Shown: positions 7,031-14,482, numbered from the stretch's first letter. The stretch: DNA of 18,873 nt from Firmicutes bacterium UBA4882 (GCA_002399265.1 DHDG01000064.1:45138-64010); one strand, 5' to 3'. Program-made: numbers and translations. Notes: generated by a model from the letters alone, not told the origin.

Positions 7031-7059
7031 GGCACCTCTAATTTTTGAGGTGCCTTTTT
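7031..7059 (+). terminator. Perfect intrinsic terminator, positioned as a leader attenuator
   Basis: An 8-bp perfect stem (GGCACCTC 7031-7038 with GAGGTGCC 7047-7054) with an 8-nt loop is followed by TTTTT at 7055-7059. It would end the glycosyltransferase transcript 55 bp after its stop. It also finishes only 3 bp before the ribosome binding site of the next gene, so that gene has no room for its own promoter downstream of the hairpin. Confidence 0.92.
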
Positions 7060-7077
7060 GTTGAGGAGGTATCATAA

Positions 7078-8025
7078 TTGGGAGTGATTGTTATGGTTAA
7101 GAGATCTACAATAATTTTTCTTGTTTTGATTGGCATCTCTATAAACCTGTTGTTCGTCAAGACATTGGCCAGTACTGCCAGTTCCAGCGAATTTCTTCAA
7201 CCAGCTATTGTATTAGAGAATACCGAGAGCTATAAAATGATTCGTACGCCGGAAAATCTTATCGAATATTGGGCAACTGTGGATGGTAATTACAAAAAAG
7301 TCGCTCATTTTCAGGCAGCGGACATGATCAATGTAAAGGTTAAGGTTGATGTTGCTTATAATTTGGACACGCATCTAGTAGAGTATAGCTATGAAGTAAT
7401 ATCGGATTCTTCGAGTTGTGATCAGATTTGCAAATTTGGATTAATTTTGAAACCTATCGAGTGGGGATATTCTTTTAAATCTGCATTTGAAAACAGTGAC
7501 TGGTCTTGGACTGGTGCACGATATAGACCATCCTGGTCATGCAGTGCTCCCTCCGGGATTGATCCTGGAACCAGTCTGCGTTTTACATTTGCGACCCCAT
7601 GCTTACCGGGATTGGCTGAATGTTTTGCACTAAGTGATCAATGCTATGAATTAGACTGGATAGATTGGGAATCATTCGGTGAAGAAGGAGAGTCCCTTTT
7701 GCCTCCAAATTGGTTAACAGGAGTAAAAGGTCCTATGATAGCGCCTGTTACGGAGGAAATGGATAGTTTAAAACTAGCCAAAAGGTTGCTTGAATACTTG
7801 CCCATTTGTGAAGAGTATGGCTGGATTGGTGCCAATACCCGATTATATCTAGGCTATAAACTTGAACAGATTATCGATTTCGTGTATATTGAACCAAAAT
7901 ATATAAGAAATACAGTAATTGAATGTTGGAATTATATTGATAGTGCATCTGAAAATGAGATGAGTAATGAAGCTAAAGTACTGTTCCGAGTAAATCTTGA
8001 TTTTATAGAACTGATGCCTTCCTGA
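7078..8025 (+). CDS. Secreted Cys-rich protein of unknown function, AT-rich gene
   Basis: I do not recognise this family. The 315-aa protein starts with Lys-Arg and a hydrophobic stretch (TIIFLVLIGISINLLFV), followed by a Ser/Ala-rich region typical of a signal peptide or membrane anchor. The N-terminal half looks like a beta-sandwich (VKVKVDVAYNLDTHLVEYSYEV, then GYSFKSAFENSDWSWTGARYRPSW and a PGTSLRFTF strand). The C-terminal half is helical. Eight Cys residues in an exported protein suggest disulfides. TTG 7078 is used because GAGGAGGT ends 7 bp before it; ATG 7093 is possible. Base use is visibly more AT-rich than in all neighbours (many AAA, ATA, TTA codons), which suggests recent acquisition. 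The gene sits directly behind a terminator hairpin. Confidence 0.75.
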   Translation: MGVIVMVKRSTIIFLVLIGISINLLFVKTLASTASSSEFLQPAIVLENTESYKMIRTPENLIEYWATVDGNYKKVAHFQAADMINVKVKVDVAYNLDTHLVEYSYEVISDSSSCDQICKFGLILKPIEWGYSFKSAFENSDWSWTGARYRPSWSCSAPSGIDPGTSLRFTFATPCLPGLAECFALSDQCYELDWIDWESFGEEGESLLPPNWLTGVKGPMIAPVTEEMDSLKLAKRLLEYLPICEEYGWIGANTRLYLGYKLEQIIDFVYIEPKYIRNTVIECWNYIDSASENEMSNEAKVLFRVNLDFIELMPS

Positions 8026-8060
8026 GTCTTTTTCCGGCCAGGCGCGGTCTTTTGGCGGCG

Positions 8061-9020
8061 CTACACCATTTCCACAATTGCGCCGGTCACCGGTTCGTAG
8101 CGCAGCTGGCCCTGTCTGACATTGCCGGCGGAAATCGCTTCGTATTGAAACTGGACTATCGGCAGATAAAGGAAGGCCGCGTTTAGCCACTTGATGATTA
8201 AGCGCGGCCTAAATTTGTCGCGTAGCTCTGTCATTAGATGCTGCCTTTCTACGGCCGATTCTTTGCACGTGCCACCGGCGCGGCTGGGGCCTTGATCCTC
8301 ATAGTAAGCCTCGAGACGTTCCAACTCATCTGTGAAACGGCCTTGCGGCTCGGTACGCCAATGGCCATATTCTGCTTCAGCACGCGCTAAGATAACGTCA
8401 ACGAGCTGCTGGAAAGCTTGGGCAACGGTCATGGTAGGCTCCGGACCGGCCGGAGTTTGGACGCAATCCTTGACAGGCCAGGCGGAGGCGGCCAAACACT
8501 CAAACAAGTCATCTTCAATGGCACCGTTTACGAGGTTGATGGCTGCGGAATCGATATATTCCTTTGATTCGTCGCTTTTTAGACTGCTCTTGAAGTTGGC
8601 CAGCAAATAGAATTCGTGGCTGCTACTGGAGCGGCCCAGATATAGATCCTCATGGCGGTGTGGCCAGAGGGTACGTACCTGTTTCTGGATTTTGGACAGC
8701 GGTAAATTGAATGGCACATAGGCCTGGCACAGACGGCCGCGCGAGCGCAATCCATCGATGAACCAGTTCAAGCGGTAGCTTCCCGGCGAGACTAATTCGG
8801 CTTCAGTCGGCAGCCCGCGCGGATCATCTCCGAACGCCATCAGCAGCCGATCGAAGGGTTGTTGTTCGATTCCAAAGAAACTGGAGGGGCGCTTAACTGG
8901 TACAAATGCTTCGATAAGTCCGCCTTCAATTTTGCGGTAAGTGGAATCGGAAAGCTGCAGGGATTCGATTATAAACGCTTCGGTTTCTTCGGCGGTTAAG
9001 GTCTTATGGCTATAGGTCAT
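8061..9020 (-). CDS. Unrecognised protein encoded downstream of the SNF2 helicase
   Basis: A 319-aa cytoplasmic protein: no signal peptide and no clear membrane helix. It contains an N-terminal region with LTAEETEAFIIESLQL, a middle section with AELVSPGSYRLNWFIDGLRSRG and NFKSSLKSDESKEYIDSAAINLVNGAI, and a charged C-terminal region ending in ELRDKFRPRLIIKWLNAAFLYLP. It is read in the same direction as the helicase gene and begins 100 bp after its stop, so co-transcription is likely. The arrangement recalls Bacillus yqhH-yqhG, where a SNF2 helicase gene is followed by a gene of unknown function; homology to YqhG is a guess I cannot test. ATG 9020 is the first start after an in-frame stop; its ribosome site (GGGGGA about 14 bp upstream) is poorly spaced. 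Confidence 0.7.
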   Translation of the reverse strand: MTYSHKTLTAEETEAFIIESLQLSDSTYRKIEGGLIEAFVPVKRPSSFFGIEQQPFDRLLMAFGDDPRGLPTEAELVSPGSYRLNWFIDGLRSRGRLCQAYVPFNLPLSKIQKQVRTLWPHRHEDLYLGRSSSSHEFYLLANFKSSLKSDESKEYIDSAAINLVNGAIEDDLFECLAASAWPVKDCVQTPAGPEPTMTVAQAFQQLVDVILARAEAEYGHWRTEPQGRFTDELERLEAYYEDQGPSRAGGTCKESAVERQHLMTELRDKFRPRLIIKWLNAAFLYLPIVQFQYEAISAGNVRQGQLRYEPVTGAIVEMV

Positions 9021-9066
9021 CCGCTACATGTATCCCCCAATCGAAGGTGGTTTGGGCCGCCCGGGT

Positions 9067-9120
9067 CCGCACTGGCTGCGCGGGCCGCACTGGCCGGACC
9101 GGCCGCACTGCCGCCCCGGC
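9067..9120 (-). repeat. 18-bp GC-rich tandem repeat between the helicase and its downstream gene
   Basis: Three consecutive 18-bp units start at 9067, 9085 and 9103, each opening with CCGCACT on the plus strand; the following bases are all G/C-rich but diverged. The array abuts the stop codon of the helicase gene (9121-9123) and makes up more than half of the 100-bp intergenic gap. Confidence 0.8.
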
Positions 9121-10953
9121 TCATCGCGAATCCGAAAAAAGCAGGCGATCCAGTGAACGTTTTTCTGCTTCGGACTCAAGTTCCTGGCGGAGTTTATCGC
9201 CAAAGGCATCTATACTGCGGCGAAACTCCGATTGCTCTGAAGAAGCGGATCTCATAGTTGCAAGAATATGTTGTTCGAGCGAATTGCGGCTGAACACATC
9301 CAAAATGAGATCCAGATCACCGACTACAGTTTGAAATAGATTGATTTTTTCAGCTAGCAGTCGGACGATATGTTCCTCGACAGTATTTTTGGTATAAAGA
9401 TTGAAAATGCGCACGTCACGGGTTTGGCCAAGCCGATGGACTCTGCCGATACGCTGCTCAATGCGCATCGGGTTCCAGGGTAAATCGTAATTGATCAGAG
9501 TGCGGCAAAACTGCAGGTTAATGCCTTCGCCGCCCGTTTCAGTGCAAACAAGGGCTTTGACGTTGGGATGTTCCCGGAAGAGCCCCTTCAGCCATTCTTT
9601 ACGGTTGGCGGAGCTGCTGCCGTCAAAAGGAAGGCTTTTCATCCCCAGATTTGCGAGCCGCGCCATAATATATTGCTGCGTGGCCAGGAACTCGGTAAAG
9701 ATGATTACTTTCTCGTTATCGCGGCTGACAATTTCCTCTAATACCTTCATTTTACTGTTTTCCTGAATATTGCCTGCCAGTTCAATGGCTTGATATAGTT
9801 CCTGAGCGCGTTGCTCCGAAGCCGGCGTAGGCGCCGGTGTGGGTGCGGTGGCTGGCACTGGCGCGGTTGCGAGAGCGGTCGCGGCGTTTGGAGCCAGCAT
9901 TTTAACAAGGGTCAGCGCCGCTGCAAATGAACTGCTGCAGATTTCACGCTGTAAGGTGATCAAGGCCAATGTATTGCCAGTTCTGAATAAATCGTTGCGG
10001 ATAAACTGCTCGACCGTTCGGTAAAGCAGGCGTTCCGTCTCAGACAGCTCAACGCATACTTGCTCGACAATGCGCTTGGTGAAAGCCACTTGGGTGTTGG
10101 CACGCCGGTTGCGGATAACCACTTCGCCCAGCAGCTGCTTCAAGTTGTCGACATTGCGGGGTGTCCTATTATCGGCGACAAACTGTTTTCGGAATGAGCG
10201 ATAGCTGCCGAGCTGGCCGGGGCGCAGCAATGTAATAAGGTTATACAGTTCCTTCAAATTATTCTGCAGTGGGGTGGCGGTCAGTAACAGAAAGTATTTC
10301 TTATGAATCCCGCTGACCAGCTGGTAGTTGCGGGTATTAACGTTTTTAAGCTTATGGGCTTCATCGACAATCAGCATGTCATAATTCAGGTGCAGAATAA
10401 CCTCCGCGTTTTCCGGTCGTTTCGCAGCATCGATGGAGGCTACGACGAGGTCATAATGCTCCCAGTCTTCCGGACGACGTGCTGTCACAAACCGCAGTCC
10501 GAATTTGTCCTGTAATTCCATCTGCCATTGACGGCAAAGCGAAGCTGGCGTCAGGATAAGTACCTTTTTGGCCAGGCCGCGTAAATAGTATTCGATCAGA
10601 ACCATGGCAGCTTCAATTGTTTTGCCAAGTCCGACCTCGTCCGCCAAAATGGCCCGCCCACGCATTTTACCGACGACACGCCGCAAGACTTTAAGCTGGT
10701 GGGGGTAAGTGACTACTCCAGCTTTACGCCAGCGTTCCCGCAAATGTTCAAGACAGAGGAGACTTTCAAATCCAGGGCGCGCCGCAATCTGTTCAGCTTT
10801 ATAAGAAAGCTGAAAGGCTTTCCACGTATCAAAGGCCTTCTGTTTCTGGCCCTTCAGAATGAACTCATAGTCGGTATCGTCAGGAAGAATTACTTCAGCG
10901 GGGAGCACTACCGCGCTTTCTACTTGAATGAGCTGCTTTTCATCGAGCACCAA
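9121..10953 (-). CDS. SNF2-family DNA helicase/translocase (YqhH/RapA-like)
   Basis: A 610-aa superfamily-2 ATPase. Seen motifs: I, LADEVGLGKT (about 103-112); II, DEAH (197-200); III, LTATPLQN (224-231); V, TETGGEGINLQ (471-481); VI, QRIGRVHRLGQ (500-510). The order and spacing fit bacterial SNF2 proteins such as YqhH and RapA; it lacks the RapA N-terminal Tudor-like extension in length. It should translocate on duplex DNA, perhaps acting on stalled RNA polymerase; that role is inferred from RapA. A Pro/Ala/Thr-rich linker (354-378) interrupts the region between the RecA lobes. TTG 10953 and GTG 10950 are both possible starts; AAGGAGA lies 5 and 8 bp upstream of them respectively, favouring GTG. 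The next gene on this strand probably belongs to the same operon. Confidence 0.9.
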   Translation of the reverse strand: MVLDEKQLIQVESAVVLPAEVILPDDTDYEFILKGQKQKAFDTWKAFQLSYKAEQIAARPGFESLLCLEHLRERWRKAGVVTYPHQLKVLRRVVGKMRGRAILADEVGLGKTIEAAMVLIEYYLRGLAKKVLILTPASLCRQWQMELQDKFGLRFVTARRPEDWEHYDLVVASIDAAKRPENAEVILHLNYDMLIVDEAHKLKNVNTRNYQLVSGIHKKYFLLLTATPLQNNLKELYNLITLLRPGQLGSYRSFRKQFVADNRTPRNVDNLKQLLGEVVIRNRRANTQVAFTKRIVEQVCVELSETERLLYRTVEQFIRNDLFRTGNTLALITLQREICSSSFAAALTLVKMLAPNAATALATAPVPATAPTPAPTPASEQRAQELYQAIELAGNIQENSKMKVLEEIVSRDNEKVIIFTEFLATQQYIMARLANLGMKSLPFDGSSSANRKEWLKGLFREHPNVKALVCTETGGEGINLQFCRTLINYDLPWNPMRIEQRIGRVHRLGQTRDVRIFNLYTKNTVEEHIVRLLAEKINLFQTVVGDLDLILDVFSRNSLEQHILATMRSASSEQSEFRRSIDAFGDKLRQELESEAEKRSLDRLLFSDSR

Positions 10954-10980
10954 TCTAATCTCCTTCTTGGGAACTCTGGG

Positions 10981-11063
10981 GGGGAACTTTGGGGACGGTT
11001 CTAAAAGTGCATTTTTACATCATTTGGGATTTGGCACTTTTAGAACCGTCCCCAAAGTTCCCC
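10981..11063. repeat. 30-bp perfect inverted repeat with 23-bp spacer
   Basis: The left arm 10981-11010 is the exact reverse complement of the right arm 11034-11063. Beyond the arms, imperfect similarity continues (about 10970-10980 against 11064-11074), and the right arm contains a short direct repeat CCCAAAGTTC at 11051 and 11061. The AT-rich spacer is 11011-11033. No coding sequence is inside. The GGGGACGGTTCT core is of a type I recall as a dispersed repeat in many bacterial genomes (REP- or MITE-like), but this was not searched. It lies between the divergent SNF2 and MrfA-like genes, 28 bp upstream of the SNF2 start. Confidence 0.92.
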
Positions 11064-11191
11064 AAAGTTCTCCCGCTAGAGAGTCTCTATTGTAGAATGC
11101 TCCGGTTGAGGCTGGGTTTATGTTTATTGGGAGAGGAAGTTTTACCCTACCGTCGAAATTTAACGGAGGATCCTGCAACAGGAGGGCTAAG

Positions 11192-13684
11192 ATGAACGCT
11201 AAAAAGTTTCTGTCACATTTGCTGTCGAGTTCCTCATACAGGGGACAGGCGGTTCATATAGAAAAAATCGGAGGCGGAGAGGCGGTCTATGACGATTTGC
11301 AGACCCCGCTGCCGGAACCTTTGGTCGCGTCGCTGCGGTCCAAAGAAATCGAGCGGCTCTACTGCCATCAGGTGCAATGTATTGAACTGCTGCGCCAGGG
11401 TAAAAATGTGGCCGTAGTAACCTCCACTGCCAGTGGCAAGTCGCTTTGTTACAACCTGCCGGTGCTGGAGACAATGCTGTCTAACACTCAGGCGCGCGCA
11501 CTCTATATTTACCCCACCAAAGCACTGGCCCAGGATCAGCTGCGGGGATTGCAGCGGCTGGTTGAAGGTGCGCCCGGACTGGAGCTGTTATCGGGAACCT
11601 ACGACGGCGATACGCCCCCGGACACCAGACGCCGCCTGCGTGACAAGGGCAGCATTATCCTGACCAATCCTGACATGCTGCACCAGGGTATTTTGCCAAA
11701 ACATACCGGTTGGGCACCTTTTCTGGCCAACCTCAAATATGTGGTGATCGATGAGATTCACAGCTACCGGGGAGTCTTCGGTTCGAATGTGGCCAACGTC
11801 ATCCGCCGCTTGCGCCGCGTTTGCGCGCTCTACGGCTCCAACCCTCAATTCATTTGCTGCTCGGCGACGATCGCTAACCCGGGCGAGTTATGCCAAAAGA
11901 TTACGGGCGTCGACATCGACGTCGTCGACAAAAACGGCGCACCTTCCAGCGAGCGGCACTTCGTGTTCTGGAATCCGCCCTTTATTGATACGGGACGCAC
12001 CGAGCGCCGTAGCAGTAATCTGGAGGCGGCGGAGCTCATGTGCGAGCTCATCAGGAACCGCCATGCTACGATTGCTTTTGGCAAAGCCCGCATAGTGGCA
12101 GAGCTGCTTTACCGCTACTGTCAGGAAATGCTCCAGAAGGCCAACCCGTCTTTGGCCAAGGCGATCAGCCCTTATCGCGGCGGTTACCTTCCTGAAGAAC
12201 GCCGCGAAATTGAACGGCGCCTCTTTGAAGGGGAGCTTTTGGGGGTAACCAGCACTAATGCACTGGAGCTGGGCATTGATATTGGGGCGCTGGAAGCCGC
12301 CATTATTGTCGGTTACCCCGGTTCCATCGCCAGCACCTGGCAGCAAGCCGGTCGGGCCGGACGGGGCAAGGAGCCTTCACTCGTCTTTTACATACCGCAT
12401 AATGCGCCGATTGATCAATATTTGGCGCAGAAACCTAAATATTTTATGGGCCGCAATCCGGAAAACGCCGTCATCGACCCGGGCAATCCGCACATCCTCC
12501 TCGGCCAGCTGCGAGCGGCTGCGTTCGAAAAGCCGCTCTCGCCAACGGACGTTGAGGATTTTGGCGAGTTTGGCCCAGGATTAATGCATATACTCAGTGA
12601 TAACGAGGAAGTTGTCTGGGACGGCTATGGCTGGCGCTGGAAAGGGCGCGGTTTCCCAGCTGCGCAGGTCAACCTGCGCAACATGTCGGACAACACTTTT
12701 TCAATTGTTGATCTTTCCGCAGGCAACAAAGTTATCGGATCCTTGGATGAACCCAGCGCCTTTCAGCAAATTTACGAACAGGCGATCTACATGCATGAGG
12801 GCGAGACCTATTTCGTCCGCAAAATGGATCTGCAACAGCGCGTATCATTTGTTGAGAAAGCGGATGTCGATTACTATACCCAATCGATTACCGAAATTAA
12901 GGTCCAAGTGCATGAATCGTCCGAGGAAGGACGTCTTAACGACTCCAATCTGGTACATGGCGACGTTGCTGTCAACATCAAGCCGTACATGTTCCGCAAG
13001 ATCAAGTTTGGCTCGCGCGACAGTATTGGTTATGGCAAGATTGATCTTCCGCCGCAGATTTTGGAGACGACGGCTACCTGGCTGATTCCGACGGTGCAAG
13101 CCCTCAACAACGTCCGCAAATACGGACGCGAACCTTTAGAAGGGCTGCTGGGTATGGCTAATATTATCGCTGAGGTGTTGCCCGTCTTCGTCATGTGTGA
13201 TACTTCAGACATCGGGTCTGTTGTGGATGTGACCAATACTGGACTGCCTTCTGTTTTCATCTATGATAAATATCCGGGCGGGCTGGGTTTTTCCCGCAGG
13301 GCATTTGATCATATGGAAGAAATCCTGCAAGCCGGTCTGGAAATGATCAACGGCTGTACTTGTGAAATCGGATGTCCATCCTGTGTAGGATCGCCGATAC
13401 CGCCATTTTCCCAGCTGGATCCGGACAGCACTGCCCGGGGACGCATTCCAGACAAGGAAGCAGCCAAAATGATATTGCACGAAATATTGGGTCTGCCCGC
13501 CTATATTCCGCAGATACCGGCGGCGTCCGAGATAGCGATGGGTGGCGTTCGTGGGGGCGCGGGCGCGGGCGCGGGTGGGCAGTCGGCACCACCATCCGCC
13601 ACACCACCAGCAGCCGAGCCGCTGCCTGAACATCTGGATAAACGCCTGCGACAGCAGCTGCTGCAACTAAAAAAGAGGGAGTGA
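11192..13684 (+). CDS. mrfA: MrfA/YprA-type DEAD/DEAH helicase with C-terminal Cys cluster
   Basis: An 830-aa superfamily-2 helicase. Seen: Walker A TASGKS (79-84), DEIH (187-190), SATI in the motif III position, the QQAGRAGRG motif VI near 384, and a C-terminal four-Cys zinc-type cluster CTCEIGCPSC (Cys722, 724, 728, 731) typical of the MZB/DUF1998 domain. MrfA of Bacillus subtilis works with the MrfB exonuclease in excision of mitomycin-type lesions; no mrfB is present here. ATG 11192 has GGAGGG 6 bp upstream, which is why more upstream starts were rejected. The last 60 residues form a low-complexity Gly/Ala/Pro linker and a charged helix (HLDKRLRQQLLQLKKRE), not part of the helicase core. 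It heads a six-gene operon whose other members recycle SAM by-products or process lipoproteins. Confidence 0.88.
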   Translation: MNAKKFLSHLLSSSSYRGQAVHIEKIGGGEAVYDDLQTPLPEPLVASLRSKEIERLYCHQVQCIELLRQGKNVAVVTSTASGKSLCYNLPVLETMLSNTQARALYIYPTKALAQDQLRGLQRLVEGAPGLELLSGTYDGDTPPDTRRRLRDKGSIILTNPDMLHQGILPKHTGWAPFLANLKYVVIDEIHSYRGVFGSNVANVIRRLRRVCALYGSNPQFICCSATIANPGELCQKITGVDIDVVDKNGAPSSERHFVFWNPPFIDTGRTERRSSNLEAAELMCELIRNRHATIAFGKARIVAELLYRYCQEMLQKANPSLAKAISPYRGGYLPEERREIERRLFEGELLGVTSTNALELGIDIGALEAAIIVGYPGSIASTWQQAGRAGRGKEPSLVFYIPHNAPIDQYLAQKPKYFMGRNPENAVIDPGNPHILLGQLRAAAFEKPLSPTDVEDFGEFGPGLMHILSDNEEVVWDGYGWRWKGRGFPAAQVNLRNMSDNTFSIVDLSAGNKVIGSLDEPSAFQQIYEQAIYMHEGETYFVRKMDLQQRVSFVEKADVDYYTQSITEIKVQVHESSEEGRLNDSNLVHGDVAVNIKPYMFRKIKFGSRDSIGYGKIDLPPQILETTATWLIPTVQALNNVRKYGREPLEGLLGMANIIAEVLPVFVMCDTSDIGSVVDVTNTGLPSVFIYDKYPGGLGFSRRAFDHMEEILQAGLEMINGCTCEIGCPSCVGSPIPPFSQLDPDSTARGRIPDKEAAKMILHEILGLPAYIPQIPAASEIAMGGVRGGAGAGAGGQSAPPSATPPAAEPLPEHLDKRLRQQLLQLKKRE
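13556..13573 (+). repeat. 6-bp tandem repeat in the MrfA C-terminal tail
   Basis: GGCGCG is repeated three times (13556, 13562, 13568), with a degenerate fourth unit at 13574. It encodes the GAGAGAG run just after the conserved zinc-cluster domain. Confidence 0.8.
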
Positions 13685-13689
13685 CTGGA

Positions 13690-14478
13690 ATGAAAATAGC
13701 AATTATCGGGGGTACAGGCGTCTATGATCCGCGCATCCTTACTGGTGTGCGAGAATTGCAGGCGACTACACCCTATGGAGCAATAAATGTTACGGTAGGA
13801 ACCTGGCAGGGACAGGAAATTGTGTTCATGGCGCGGCATGGCAAAGGACATACAGTACCACCGCACATGATCAACTACCGGGCCAATATGTGGGGCCTCG
13901 CGCAGCTGGGTGTAGAACGCGTGCTCACCACTACTGCAGTCGGATCGCTCAACCCTGACATGAAACCCGGTGATTTTGTGCTGATTGATCAATTCCTCGA
14001 TTTTACCAAGGTCCGTCAGTCAACATATTTTGACGGCAAAGATGGTAAGGTAGTGCATTTGGATTATACGGAACCGTATTGTCCGGAGGTACGCGCGGCG
14101 ATTCGCGAGGCTGCTTCTCAAAACGGCATTTCGATTAATTGTGGGGGATGCTATGTCTGCACGGAAGGCCCGCGCTTCGAGAGTAAGGCGGAAATATTGG
14201 CCTATCGGCGGCTGGGCGGAGATTTAGTCGGAATGACCAATGTTCCGGAAGTAATCCTCGCCCGGGAACTAGGCATGTGTTATGCGACGATTTCGATGGT
14301 GACCAACTATGCTGCTGGCATTAGCCCAACGCCGCTGACCCATCAGGAAGTGCTTGATGTTATGGCTGCCAACGGTGATCAGTTAAAATCACTGTTGATG
14401 AGCACATTGCCGCTAATTCCGGCTCAGCGCGGCTGTCACTGTGATCATGAGCAAAAGCCGGCTGTGGAAAGGGGATAG
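13690..14478 (+). CDS. MTAP/MTIP-family nucleoside phosphorylase, probably S-methyl-5'-thioinosine phosphorylase
   Basis: A 262-aa trimeric-type purine nucleoside phosphorylase. Seen: phosphate-loop GGTGVYDP (7-13), FMARHGKGH (46-54), TTAVGSLNP (81-89), TEGPRFES (158-165) and GMTNVPEV (181-188). At the base-binding position human MTAP has Asp220 in TDYDCW; here the aligned segment is VTNYAAG with Asn206. In this superfamily Asp favours 6-aminopurines and Asn favours 6-oxopurines, so the protein more likely cleaves methylthioinosine (perhaps also inosine) than methylthioadenosine. The MtaD deaminase at the end of the operon would supply that substrate, and MtnA next door uses the product. ATG 13690 is preferred (GAGGG about 10 bp upstream); GTG 13681 overlaps the helicase stop. 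The specificity call is inference. Confidence 0.85.
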   Translation: MKIAIIGGTGVYDPRILTGVRELQATTPYGAINVTVGTWQGQEIVFMARHGKGHTVPPHMINYRANMWGLAQLGVERVLTTTAVGSLNPDMKPGDFVLIDQFLDFTKVRQSTYFDGKDGKVVHLDYTEPYCPEVRAAIREAASQNGISINCGGCYVCTEGPRFESKAEILAYRRLGGDLVGMTNVPEVILARELGMCYATISMVTNYAAGISPTPLTHQEVLDVMAANGDQLKSLLMSTLPLIPAQRGCHCDHEQKPAVERG

Positions 14479-14482
14479 CGGT

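Noticed and set aside
8026..8060. Terminator between the convergent genes 7078-8025 and 8061-9020
   Set aside because: Only a short GC-rich stretch with a preceding TTTTT is present; no convincing stem followed by a T-run was found on either strand.
9067..9120. CRISPR-like array
   Set aside because: The 18-bp units are directly adjacent without spacers and are diverged; no cas genes are present.
10981..11063. Bidirectional terminator
   Set aside because: The stem is long and the distal sides carry no T-run; it lies between divergent, not convergent, genes.
11064..11191. SAM or SAH riboswitch upstream of the SAM-recycling operon
   Set aside because: No conserved block of the known SAM or SAH riboswitch classes was seen in this 128-bp leader.
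12258..13085. Long overlapping open frames inside the MrfA gene (Arg/Ser-rich)
   Set aside because: They are alternative-frame shadows of a GC-rich gene with clear helicase motifs; their composition is biased and no motif is recognisable.
13501..13992. Antisense open frame across the MrfA-phosphorylase junction
   Set aside because: It runs against two well-supported genes, has no ribosome site, and its end is only the complement of the GGCGCG repeat.
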